A DNA stretch of 38,577 bases from an uncultured Mycoplasma sp. (GTDB taxonomy: Bacteria; Bacillota_I; Bacilli_A; RF39; UBA660), in contig CABUPU010000011.1 of assembly GCA_902493595.1 (NCBI GenBank), forward strand, positions 1 through 38,577, given 5' to 3'. Below the pieces are notes generated by a model. The model ran no database searches, was not told the origin of the DNA, and saw only the letters and a program-made list of their open reading frames with translations. The translations under genes and the position numbers were made by a program. This document shows positions 1-6,731 of this stretch, in pieces. Within the stretch, counting starts at the first letter, position 1, and each line of letters opens with the position of its first letter.

Positions 1-327
1 ATATAATATAAATATATTTAATAATTTATAAAGCACTATAAATATTAAAATAAATAATAAACCTTTAAAATGAAAATATTTTGTAAAAATAGTGATAATA
101 TACCCCATAGAAACAAACTCACAAAATAAAAGTCCTTGTGATAAATTAATACTTAAAAGTGGCAAAAGAATAAGAAAAATACTAATAATAAATATAAATA
201 AAAAATCTTTAAAAGAAAGTATTTTAGTAAATAAATCAAATTTAGTTAAATTAACTGGATAAAGTAATGATAATATGAAACCTATAAAAAGTGCTATAAC
301 TATACTATAATTAATATATTTTTTCAT
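1..327 (-). CDS. Truncated polytopic membrane protein, possibly SpoIIM-like
   Basis: A minus-strand reading frame starts with ATG at 327 and stays open for 109 codons to the left edge, so its C-terminus is missing. The visible part is almost wholly hydrophobic. It has a first membrane span near residues 7-20, a second near 45-58, and a third and fourth from about residue 68 to the edge. The stretch GLLFCEFVSMGYIITIFTKY followed by FKGLLFILIF resembles the pattern of stage II sporulation protein M / DUF95 membrane proteins (GF..G...G......G.KG.LF). That is only a pattern match. It begins 31 bases after the stop of the upstream 334-aa membrane protein, so the two may be co-transcribed. No clear Shine-Dalgarno sequence is visible. 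It could also be an unrelated membrane protein. Confidence 0.55.
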   Translation of the reverse strand, partial: MKKYINYSIVIALFIGFILSLLYPVNLTKFDLFTKILSFKDFLFIFIISIFLILLPLLSINLSQGLLFCEFVSMGYIITIFTKYFHFKGLLFILIFIVLYKLLNIFILY

Positions 328-358
328 ACTTAATTATATAAAAAAGAAGAAAAAATTA

Positions 359-1363
359 TTACTTTTTCTTCTTCATATTTCTAATTTTATCTCTGTTTTC
401 TTTAGTGTAGCCGACTAAAATGGTTTCATTTTTATTTGCTACAGTTTCAAATATTTCATCAAAACTTTCTTTTTTAGCTTTAGTATTTAAACTAGTTTGA
501 ACTATTGTATGAAGTTTAAACTTTTTATCCATTACAAGTATTGCTGTATATGCTCTAAAACCATTTACTCTTTGAATATGTTCATAAATCCATAAAACAT
601 CTTCATATTTAACAGCATAGAAATTATTTATATAACTTACAATATAATTATCAGTTAAAAATAATTTTAAATCTTTATAATTAAATGAATCTTTACTATT
701 TAACTGGCTATTAATCATATTAAGTTCATTTCTTGAAGTACTTTTAAAATATTTTTTATATTTTTTTGCTTTAATAAAATATGCTATTAGCATTACCATT
801 CCTGTTATAAATATTATAAAACCAAGCATATCACAAATACCAGTTTCATTTGAGAAATTATCTGTCAAATTCATATATACTGTTCCAAAATAACTTGAAA
901 AATCAGCCACAGTTAAAGCTTTATCACCCTTAAGTTCATACATTTCATTATATGTATCAATAGCAATCTGTTTTACATCTTTAGTAGTCGTATAAGTATA
1001 ACCATATATTCTAATATTATCTTTTTCATTATTTTCAAAATTTTCTTTATATGTTGCTTCATCCATATAAGCAATATACACATAAGTTCCATCAGTTACA
1101 AAATAGTAATACTCTTTTTTATCATCGAAACCAGCAAATAATAAAGCTGTATTTTTAATATCTAAATATGTATAAATATTTTCTTTATCTTCCCTTTTAC
1201 TTTCAATAACATCATTTAAGTTTTGAGCATCTTTTTTAAGTTTTTTATCAAAATATTCTCCGAAAAAGAAAAGCCCTATTCCTAAAATTATCACTAAAAT
1301 TGAAATCCATATTTTACTATTTGTCTTTTTTATATCTTTATTAATTACTTCATTAGTTATCAT
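359..1363 (-). CDS. Two-span membrane protein of unknown function
   Basis: This 334-residue protein is not recognised as a named family. It has a cytoplasmic N-terminus, a transmembrane segment at about residues 17-35, a domain of roughly 135 residues that is probably extracytoplasmic (residues 37-172), and a second transmembrane segment at about 176-197. A cytoplasmic C-terminal domain follows (about 200-334) and ends in a lysine-rich tail (NMKKKK). The C-terminal part (AVKYEDVLWIYEHIQRVNGF) looks like a small PH-like or nucleotide-independent beta domain, but this is a guess. The gene lies just downstream of yneF and its terminator, and upstream of another membrane protein gene in the same direction. 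Codon use matches its neighbours, and nothing suggests that it is broken. Confidence 0.75.
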   Translation of the reverse strand: MITNEVINKDIKKTNSKIWISILVIILGIGLFFFGEYFDKKLKKDAQNLNDVIESKREDKENIYTYLDIKNTALLFAGFDDKKEYYYFVTDGTYVYIAYMDEATYKENFENNEKDNIRIYGYTYTTTKDVKQIAIDTYNEMYELKGDKALTVADFSSYFGTVYMNLTDNFSNETGICDMLGFIIFITGMVMLIAYFIKAKKYKKYFKSTSRNELNMINSQLNSKDSFNYKDLKLFLTDNYIVSYINNFYAVKYEDVLWIYEHIQRVNGFRAYTAILVMDKKFKLHTIVQTSLNTKAKKESFDEIFETVANKNETILVGYTKENRDKIRNMKKKK

Positions 1364-1384
1364 TTTTTTACCTCACATTCTCTT

Positions 1385-1415
1385 AAAAAATAGATATATA
1401 TTATTTATATCTATT
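1385..1415 (-). terminator. Rho-independent terminator of the yneF-like gene
   Basis: On the minus strand a perfect 10-bp stem (arms 1406-1415 and 1389-1398, loop of 7) is followed by a run of six T. The stem overlaps the stop codon of the UPF0154 gene (1401-1403), a compact arrangement seen several times in this window. Confidence 0.8.
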
Positions 1416-1610
1416 CATTTGAGCCATAACTTGCTTTACTTGTTTTTGACTTGGTTTTCTACCCATTCCACTCATCATAGCTTCAATCATTTTTTCATTT
1501 ATAGGGGGATTTTTTTCAAGCATTTTCTTTGTTACAAGTCTTGCAATTAAAAATCCTGCAATTATACCTACTACTAAACCTATTAAACCCCAAGCAATTT
1601 GTGCTCCCAT
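1401..1610 (-). CDS. yneF: UPF0154 family protein (YneF-like)
   Basis: This small 69-residue protein has one N-terminal membrane span (residues about 5-25) followed by the family hallmark KNPPINEKMIEAMM and GRKPSQKQVKQVMAQMN. That matches the B. subtilis YneF pattern KNPPINE...MMxQMGxKPSQKKI. The molecular role of UPF0154 is unknown; members are single-pass membrane proteins. The length is normal. In Bacillus the order is tkt-yneE(sirA)-yneF. Here the same three genes are present in the same order, but about 800 bases carrying two small-peptide/antisense modules lie between sirA and yneF. The gene has its own promoter at 1633-1661 and a terminator at its stop codon, so it is probably monocistronic. 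Confidence 0.92.
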   Translation of the reverse strand: MGAQIAWGLIGLVVGIIAGFLIARLVTKKMLEKNPPINEKMIEAMMSGMGRKPSQKQVKQVMAQMNRYK

Positions 1611-1632
1611 TATTTATCACTCTCCCATAAAA

Positions 1633-1661
1633 ATTATACTAAATTAACGCTTAAAAGTCTA
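1633..1661 (-). promoter_or_regulatory. Sigma-A-type promoter for yneF
   Basis: Minus strand: TAGACT (1661-1656), a 17-base spacer, then TATAAT (1638-1633). A GGGAGAG Shine-Dalgarno sequence lies just before the start codon at 1610. Confidence 0.65.
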
Positions 1662-1797
1662 CATAGAAAATTTACTTTTTTTACAAATAATTGTTACTCT
1701 CATCAATTCTAACCAATGGTATGATTATTATAGGAAGCGAAAGTAAAGCGGGCGCTACCACTAAACTATTATTTAACTAGAAAGTGAGGTGGTTATA

Positions 1798-1902
1798 ATG
1801 AAAAAAGACATCAGAGAAGTTTTCAACTATATAATAATTATTATCATGAGTATTATACTATTAATTAATGCAGCTGTTGTGATGGTACTCATCCTAAAAT
1901 AA
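1798..1902 (+). CDS. 34-aa hydrophobic micro-peptide, putative type I toxin (copy 1)
   Basis: ATG at 1798 is preceded by a strong Shine-Dalgarno sequence (GTGAGGTGG, 6 bases away), and the frame ends with TAA at 1902. The peptide has a charged N-terminus (MKKDIREVF), then one long hydrophobic helix with a run of isoleucines (about residues 11-33) and a terminal lysine. This is the size and shape of membrane-acting type I toxins (Fst, TxpA, Hok and Ldr classes), but it is not recognisable as any of them. A small RNA gene faces it from downstream on the other strand. A second copy with a different peptide follows at 2186. The peptide could instead be a small membrane regulator. Toxicity is inferred only from the architecture. 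Confidence 0.7.
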   Translation: MKKDIREVFNYIIIIIMSIILLINAAVVMVLILK

Positions 1903-2020
1903 AAAAGCGCCTTAATCTATGTTTGCACATAGATTAAAGCGTGAAACATTTTTATGGTAGCGCTCGCAATGCAATTTACGAGTAGCTTCCTTTTTTATTT
2001 TATGTAAGTTTTTTTCTTAC
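1901..2020 (-). ncRNA. Putative antisense small RNA, about 120 nt (copy 1)
   Basis: A good sigma-A promoter at 2055-2027 predicts a start near 2020. The transcript would open with an 8-bp hairpin (TATGTAAG/CTTACATA), cross the conserved GGAAGC...GCGCTACC block, and end at a 15-bp hairpin (arms 1941-1927 and 1922-1908) followed by T6. It stops one base inside the toxin stop codon. It would therefore be complementary to the 3' untranslated half of the plus-strand mRNA rather than to the coding part. The terminator stem is fully paired (one G-U) only in the minus-strand RNA; read on the plus strand the same position is an A-C mismatch. Length and existence are inferred. Confidence 0.6.
1908..1941 (-). 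terminator. Terminator of small RNA copy 1
   Basis: A 15-bp stem with loop TTGC is followed on the minus strand by TTTTTT (1906-1901). On the plus strand it is followed by no immediate T-run, so the plus transcript probably reads on to the T6 at 1991-1996. Confidence 0.75.
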
Positions 2021-2026
2021 ATACTT

Positions 2027-2055
2027 AATATAGCATATTTTTATTATATTTTCAA
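2027..2055 (-). promoter_or_regulatory. Promoter of small RNA copy 1
   Basis: TTGAAA (2055-2050), a 17-base spacer, then TATATT (2032-2027) with an upstream TGC forming an extended -10. This is one of the best promoters in the window. Confidence 0.75.
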
Positions 2056-2185
2056 CGGGCTGAATATATTTTTTATAAAAAAATCATACCATCAGTTATA
2101 TTTGATAGTATGACTATTTTAGAAAGCTAAAGTAAATCAAGTAACGCCACAACACTATTATTTCATTAAAAAATGAGGTGGTCTA

Positions 2186-2263
2186 ATGACAACAAGACTT
2201 AAAAATGATATCTTGATAATTATAATTCTCATCTTGGTATATATCATAACTAAATTAATTTAA
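2186..2263 (+). CDS. 25-aa hydrophobic micro-peptide, putative type I toxin (copy 2)
   Basis: ATG at 2186 follows TGAGGTGGT, the same Shine-Dalgarno block as copy 1, and the stop is TAA at 2263. The product has a basic N-terminus (MTTRLKND), a run of isoleucine, leucine and valine (about residues 9-22) and a final TKLI. It is nine residues shorter than copy 1 and shares almost no sequence with it beyond composition, even though the surrounding RNA elements are close to identical. This is expected if hydrophobicity rather than sequence is selected, or if the peptide is decaying. Confidence 0.62.
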   Translation: MTTRLKNDILIIIILILVYIITKLI

Positions 2264-2374
2264 AAAAGCGCCTTAATCTATGTTTGCACATAAACTAAAG
2301 CGTACACCAATTTAACGGTAGCGTTCGCAATGCAATTTACGAGTAGCTTCCTTTTTTGTAAGGAGGTTCCTTAC
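2262..2374 (-). ncRNA. Putative antisense small RNA, about 110 nt (copy 2)
   Basis: The promoter at 2409-2381 predicts a start near 2374. The RNA would begin with a hairpin (GTAAGG/CCTTAC), carry the conserved GGAAGC...GCGAACGCTACC block, and end at a hairpin (arms 2302-2288 and 2283-2269) plus T6. Relative to copy 1, the three imperfect positions of this stem are all G-U pairs in the minus-strand RNA. They would be A-C mismatches in a plus-strand RNA, which argues that the minus-strand transcript is the selected one. Confidence 0.58.
2269..2302 (-). terminator. Terminator of small RNA copy 2
   Basis: A 15-bp stem including three G-U pairs (in minus-strand RNA), with loop GCAA, is followed by TTTTTT at 2267-2262. 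Confidence 0.7.
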
Positions 2375-2380
2375 ATACCT

Positions 2381-2409
2381 AATATAGCATATTTTTATTA
2401 TAATTTCTA
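2381..2409 (-). promoter_or_regulatory. Promoter of small RNA copy 2
   Basis: TAGAAA (2409-2404), a 17-base spacer, then TATATT (2386-2381) with an upstream TGC. It has the same -10 region as copy 1 and a weaker -35. It sits immediately after the stop codon of the sirA-like gene. Confidence 0.65.
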
Positions 2410-2414
2410 GTTAG

Positions 2415-2828
2415 TTAAATACATATTTCATCAAGCCAAAAATAATCTTTATTATCAAAATCACAAACAAAGAAATTATAATTAGTAAGAGATTTTAATA
2501 AATAAGGTTTACTTGTATTACCCTCGCATAAAAGATAAGAATTTTTAACAGTTAATTTTTCTTCTTCACTTTTATATTTATTATAATAGTTATGAACATT
2601 ATTTACTAAATAATAAAAGTGATTATCTTTATTATCTGCATAGATCTTATTATTTATCATAGTTTGATTAATCCTTAAGGTCATTTGTTCATATAAATTT
2701 TGAGCCATTCCTACATCTTCCCTATTTGATTTATAAATAGCCTCGAAACTTTTGTATAACATATAAGGACTATCTTTTGCTAAAATACACATATTTTTGT
2801 TAATATTAAATATATAAAATTTTCTCAT
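2415..2828 (-). CDS. sirA: SirA-like protein (YneE family)
   Basis: This 137-residue protein begins MRKFYIFNI and ends with VCDFDNKDYFWLDEI. In B. subtilis SirA the corresponding parts are an RHYYTYLI start and a MDFNSKRYGWL end. SirA binds domain I of DnaA and blocks chromosome initiation when sporulation begins. The gene order tkt-sirA-yneF is the Bacillus order, which supports the call as much as the sequence does. I chose ATG at 2828 rather than the upstream ATG at 2843, because AAAGGA lies between them at proper spacing and the homologous N-terminus starts there. The gene lies 47 bases after the terminator of the transketolase-like gene. Whether it controls sporulation here cannot be told. 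Confidence 0.75.
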   Translation of the reverse strand: MRKFYIFNINKNMCILAKDSPYMLYKSFEAIYKSNREDVGMAQNLYEQMTLRINQTMINNKIYADNKDNHFYYLVNNVHNYYNKYKSEEEKLTVKNSYLLCEGNTSKPYLLKSLTNYNFFVCDFDNKDYFWLDEICI

Positions 2829-2867
2829 ACTTTTTCCTTTCATTTTAATATTAACAAATTCATTTCA

Positions 2868-2896
2868 AAAAAAATGTCGAAAAAACTACTTTTCGA
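2868..2896 (-). terminator. Terminator of the transketolase-like gene
   Basis: Minus strand: 7-bp stem TCGAAAA/TTTTCGA (2896-2890, 2883-2877) followed by CA and T8. The stop codon TAG (2888-2886) lies in the loop. Confidence 0.7.
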
Positions 2897-4862
2897 GCAT
2901 ATTTTTAATTTTTATTATAATTGAGTTTATATCAAATCCTAAAAATTTTAAAACATCTTTCTTTTTACCAGAAACTGCATAATCATCAATACCAATAGCA
3001 CATTTAGGATTACTTGCAAATCTATTCCACATATTTGTTTTACCTGATTCTAAAGTAAATGTTAATACATCCTTAGGTAAAAGTTTTTCTTCATAAATAG
3101 GATTTTGCATCATAAATAGTTCTGCGCTTGGCATAGATACAACTCTTATATCAATTCCTTCGAGTGCAAGTTGTGAGGCAATTTCTAGTGCAATAGTTAC
3201 TTCATAACCTGTAGCAATAATAACTGCATCTAAATGATATTTTTCTTTTCTAACTATATAAGCACCATATTTAACATATTTACCATTTGTATGTTTTAAA
3301 ACATTTATTTTTTCATTACTTAAAATAAGAGCAACAGTTCTTTTATTTTTTATAATATATTCCCATGAACCAATAATTTCATTTATATCCGCAGGTCTTA
3401 AAACCAATAAATCAGGTATAAGTCTTAAATGAGATATTTCTTCGACTGGTGAATAAGCCATACCATCACTATTTACACTATCATTTCCAAATATATATGT
3501 AACAGGAAGTTTTTGCATACTTGCACTTCTTATAAAAGAAAGCATTTTACTTGCATATACTAAATTACAAGAACAAAAACATCTTAAATTAGACATAGAA
3601 AGACCATTAACAATACCTGCCATAGCACTTTCTTTTTTACCAAATTCAATATTTCTTCCTAAGGGATCTTCATTTGTCATTAAACTATCTTTTGTTAAAA
3701 TAGCTTTAACATCTTTAAAAGCATCAGCACTACCACCCATAAAAAACTTAGTTTTCGGAGCAATAAAATTCATTACTTTTTGATTCGAAGAAAGTTCATC
3801 TTCACAGTATTTTTCATTTATTTGATAATTAGTACTATCAAATTCAACATTAAACTCACCTTTTTCAAGTAAATTTATAATATTTATTATGTTACTATCT
3901 TTTGTAGCAAGCGCTTCATCATATATTTTTTTCCATTTATTAAATGTTTTTTCCATACGAGCATTTATAATATTATTAAACTCTCTTTTTACATCTTCAT
4001 TAACATAAAAACTTTCTGTAGGATATTTACTTTCTATTTTTAAATTAATAAGTTCTTCATTAGATATTAATGAACCATACACTCTTGGACTATTACTATT
4101 TTCAAGACCATAACCAAATTCATTATTAACTATTACAAATGATGGCATATCGCTTTTCTTAGCATCCTTTAAAGCATCCTCAATCTGTTTAGGATTATTA
4201 CCATTTTTAACATTTATTATATTAAAATCAAGTGCGTCTAGTCTAGTTTCTAAATCTTCCGTATAAGTTTTAGAAATATTTCCATCTGCAGATATACCAC
4301 TGTTATCATAAATAAAAATTAATTTATTAAGTTTTTGATTACTTGCAAAAGCCATTGCTTCATAGCCCGCACCTTCCTGAATATCTTCATTTGTCAAAAG
4401 AACATAGGTATAATAATTAATCAAATCTAAATCTTTATTTATATTTAAAAACATACTTTCAAAATATCTTTCAGATAAAGATATACCGACTGCTAAAGAA
4501 GTATTATCTCCAGCAAGAGAAGATGATGCATCAATACCCATTTCTTTATTATATAAAAGTGCTCCTGGAGCATAAGAATCAACATCTCTATATCTTTTTA
4601 AATCCTCAATTTGATAATCATATCCTGCATAAAATAAAGTTGCGTAAAGTGCAGCACTATAATTTTTCGAAGGTACAATTAATCTATCTCTATTAATAAA
4701 ACTAGGATTACTTGGTATTACATTTAAAACATTACTATATAAAGCATAAAATATTGGCACTCCAGTTAAAGTATGACCGGGATTACCCTCACCTGCTTTT
4801 TCTATCATATCAAGAGCCAAAAATTTTATACTATTAATTATTTCATTACTTTTTACTGCCAT
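2886..4862 (-). CDS. Transketolase homologue with degraded active site (pseudoenzyme candidate)
   Basis: It is full length (658 aa) and collinear with transketolase, which transfers two-carbon ketol units in the pentose phosphate pathway using thiamine diphosphate. The scaffold is clear (NPSFINRDR, EDLKRYR, KLPVTYIFGNDSV, LRPADINE, GRNIEFG), but the chemistry is not. SGHPG became EGNPG (N27). The next conserved histidine (GHG) is N67, and the TPGHP histidine is A101. GPLGQG became SLAGDN (115-120). The thiamine/Mg motif GDGD became TNED (157-160), VHG became VYG (Y262), the HDSIG histidine is N460, the GPTHQP histidine is Y470, and the LSRQ arginine is N516. E163 and the cofactor-activating E411 remain. 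It probably lacks transketolase activity. It lies 35 bases downstream of uvrC and has its own terminator. No frameshift or stop is present, so it is maintained. Confidence 0.85.
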   Translation of the reverse strand: MAVKSNEIINSIKFLALDMIEKAGEGNPGHTLTGVPIFYALYSNVLNVIPSNPSFINRDRLIVPSKNYSAALYATLFYAGYDYQIEDLKRYRDVDSYAPGALLYNKEMGIDASSSLAGDNTSLAVGISLSERYFESMFLNINKDLDLINYYTYVLLTNEDIQEGAGYEAMAFASNQKLNKLIFIYDNSGISADGNISKTYTEDLETRLDALDFNIINVKNGNNPKQIEDALKDAKKSDMPSFVIVNNEFGYGLENSNSPRVYGSLISNEELINLKIESKYPTESFYVNEDVKREFNNIINARMEKTFNKWKKIYDEALATKDSNIINIINLLEKGEFNVEFDSTNYQINEKYCEDELSSNQKVMNFIAPKTKFFMGGSADAFKDVKAILTKDSLMTNEDPLGRNIEFGKKESAMAGIVNGLSMSNLRCFCSCNLVYASKMLSFIRSASMQKLPVTYIFGNDSVNSDGMAYSPVEEISHLRLIPDLLVLRPADINEIIGSWEYIIKNKRTVALILSNEKINVLKHTNGKYVKYGAYIVRKEKYHLDAVIIATGYEVTIALEIASQLALEGIDIRVVSMPSAELFMMQNPIYEEKLLPKDVLTFTLESGKTNMWNRFASNPKCAIGIDDYAVSGKKKDVLKFLGFDINSIIIKIKNMLEK

Positions 4863-4897
4863 ATAATTTTCCTTCCTATTATATAGTTTATCATAAT

Positions 4898-6658
4898 TTA
4901 GTTTTCATTTAAATATCTTTTTAACTCAATAGCTATATTTTCAGGAATAACTTTCTTTAACTCTTTGATATCAGCATTCTTAATTTTCTCAATACTACCA
5001 AACTTTTTAAGTAAATTATTTATTCTTTGAGTACCTAATCCCTCGACATTAGAAAGAACACTTTTAAGCATACCTTTACTTCTTATTGTTTTATGATAAG
5101 TTATAACAAATCTATGAACTTCATCTTGAATTCTTGTTAAATAATTAAATACATCATCGTGGCCAGTTAAATCATAAGTTTTTAATGTATCACTATCAAG
5201 AAGAGCATTAGTTCTATGATGATTATCTTTTTTTAAACCCACTACTTTAATATTTAAATTTAAAGTATTTAAAACTTCTTTACAAGCATTTATTTGATTT
5301 AATCCTCCATCTAAAATTATTAAATCAGGCATTTCTTCTTTATCAACTATACATCTAAAGTATCTACGGTATATAACTTCTTTCATCATATGATAATCAT
5401 CATTTTTATCTACACTAATTTTATATTTACGATAATCATTTTTACTTGGTTTACCATTTTTAAATACAACCATTGCTCCTACAGAAAAAGATCCAAATAG
5501 GTTTGAATTATCAAAGGCATCTATTCTATATAAACTATTCATATTAAGAATCTTTCTTAGATTATCATGGGCTTCGAATACTCTTTTTTCATCATTTTTA
5601 AATCTATCTAAACTATTTTCTAAAGTAATTTTGGCATTTTCATAGGCTATTTCAAGAAGTTTTTTCTTTGTTCCTTTTAAAGGTTTAACAAAATTTGTAT
5701 CAAGAAGTTTAGAAAGAAGATTTTCCTCAATATCGGTAGGAATAACTATTTCTTTAGGAACTTCGTGTTTTTGATAAAAAGAATATAAATAACTTACTAT
5801 TTCTTCTTCATTACTTTCAATTGGTACAATTATATTATTATGACTACCTAAAAGTTTACCATTTCTAATAAAAAGTATTTCAATAGAAAGATAGCCTTTG
5901 AAAAAATAATATGACACTACATCTCTATTAACAAAATCATTAGATTGAACTTTTTGTTTTTCACAAATATAATTAATATACTCCAGTTCATTTTTTAGTT
6001 CTAATGCTTTTTCATAATTTAAATTCGAAGAAAAATATTCCATCTTTTCTTTTATTTTATCAGTAATTATTTTATCATTACCACGTAAAAATGATAGTAT
6101 TTCACTTTCCATAGTCTTAATTTTTTCCTCGGGGATATCTTTAGTGCAATAGCCAAGACACTCTCCTATATGGTAATATAAACATACTTCTTTAGGTTTT
6201 CCTTCACACTTTTTCAAAGGATATAATCTATTTATTAAAGATACCATTCTTCGAGCAGCATAGGCATTGGGATATGGTCCAAATAAAAGTTTCTTATCAC
6301 TTTTCTTTACATTTATATATCTTGATACTTTTAAAGCCGGATAAGGTTTTTTAATATATTCAATATATGGATAAGTTTTATCATCCTTTAAAAGAATATT
6401 ATATTTAGGATTATATTTTTTAATTAAATTTATTTCCAATATAAAACTTTCTGTTTCAGTTTTAGTTACAATATACTCAAAATGATCTACTTCACTAACC
6501 ATTAAAGCAGTTTTTCCTGTTACTGTTCCACGAAAATATGAATGAAGTCTTTTATTTAAATCTTTGGCTTTACCTACATAAATTATTATTCCATCACTAT
6601 TAACCATTTGATATGAACCAGGTGCATGTGGAACAAGTTTTAATTCTTCCTTAAACAT
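4898..6658 (-). CDS. uvrC: Excinuclease ABC subunit C
   Basis: UvrC makes both incisions around bulky DNA lesions in nucleotide excision repair with UvrA and UvrB. This 586-aa protein has the N-terminal GIY-YIG nuclease (GSYQ...IIYVGKAKDLNKR, residues about 14-45) and a cysteine cluster KKCEGKPKEVC...CLGYC (about 150-171). A UVR-type UvrB-binding segment lies near 205-235. The RNase H-like second nuclease has DAFDNSNLFGSFSVGAMVVF and LIILDGGLNQINACK. C-terminal helix-hairpin-helix repeats follow (VEGLGTQRINNLLKKFGSIE). The length is normal. The start at 6658 has AAGGAG just upstream. It is the first gene of a short operon with the transketolase-like gene and is divergent from the IMPACT gene. 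Confidence 0.97.
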   Translation of the reverse strand: MFKEELKLVPHAPGSYQMVNSDGIIIYVGKAKDLNKRLHSYFRGTVTGKTALMVSEVDHFEYIVTKTETESFILEINLIKKYNPKYNILLKDDKTYPYIEYIKKPYPALKVSRYINVKKSDKKLLFGPYPNAYAARRMVSLINRLYPLKKCEGKPKEVCLYYHIGECLGYCTKDIPEEKIKTMESEILSFLRGNDKIITDKIKEKMEYFSSNLNYEKALELKNELEYINYICEKQKVQSNDFVNRDVVSYYFFKGYLSIEILFIRNGKLLGSHNNIIVPIESNEEEIVSYLYSFYQKHEVPKEIVIPTDIEENLLSKLLDTNFVKPLKGTKKKLLEIAYENAKITLENSLDRFKNDEKRVFEAHDNLRKILNMNSLYRIDAFDNSNLFGSFSVGAMVVFKNGKPSKNDYRKYKISVDKNDDYHMMKEVIYRRYFRCIVDKEEMPDLIILDGGLNQINACKEVLNTLNLNIKVVGLKKDNHHRTNALLDSDTLKTYDLTGHDDVFNYLTRIQDEVHRFVITYHKTIRSKGMLKSVLSNVEGLGTQRINNLLKKFGSIEKIKNADIKELKKVIPENIAIELKRYLNEN

Positions 6659-6679
6659 AATAATTCTCCTTACAAAAAT

Positions 6680-6715
6680 ATTATACTACAAAAATACCTA
6701 AAAATAAGATATAAT
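6680..6715. promoter_or_regulatory. Divergent promoter region (uvrC / IMPACT gene)
   Basis: Two opposed TATAAT boxes lie 24 bases apart: 6685-6680 on the minus strand for uvrC, and 6710-6715 on the plus strand for the IMPACT gene. Neither has a good -35. The plus-strand start would be near 6722, leaving only about 10 untranslated bases, of which GAGGT is the ribosome binding site. Confidence 0.5.
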
Positions 6716-6731
6716 TTTTATGAGGTATATT

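Larger units (their letters stand above)
1717..2055. repeat. Tandem module copy 1: small peptide plus convergent small RNA
   Basis: This is the first of two diverged tandem copies; the second is at 2106-2410. Shared blocks, in order, are: a TATGAnTATTnTAG promoter-like element; a purine-rich 5' leader; GAGGTGGT before an ATG; a micro-ORF that is not itself conserved in sequence; an AAAAAAGCGCCTTAATC hairpin; a nearly identical GCAATGCAATTTACGAGTAG and GCTTCC block followed by T6; a second short hairpin; and a minus-strand promoter. The flanking RNA-coding parts are much better conserved than the peptide. The 5' and 3' ends of the plus transcript can pair in three blocks: 1733-1738 with 1985-1990, 1743-1747 with 1975-1979, and 1750-1759 with 1956-1965. 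Confidence 0.85.
2106..2410. repeat. Tandem module copy 2: small peptide plus convergent small RNA
   Basis: This diverged copy of the module at 1717-2055 lies about 390 bases further on. The 3' half (2264-2405) is nearly identical to copy 1, while the peptide differs. The long-range 5'/3' pairing is kept: 2122-2129 with 2344-2351 (one mismatch), 2132-2137 with 2335-2340, and 2143-2147 with 2321-2325. In the third block G1752-C1963 of copy 1 has become A2144-T2324, and the wobble pair G1751-T1964 has become A2143-T2325. These are changes that keep base pairing. Confidence 0.85.
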
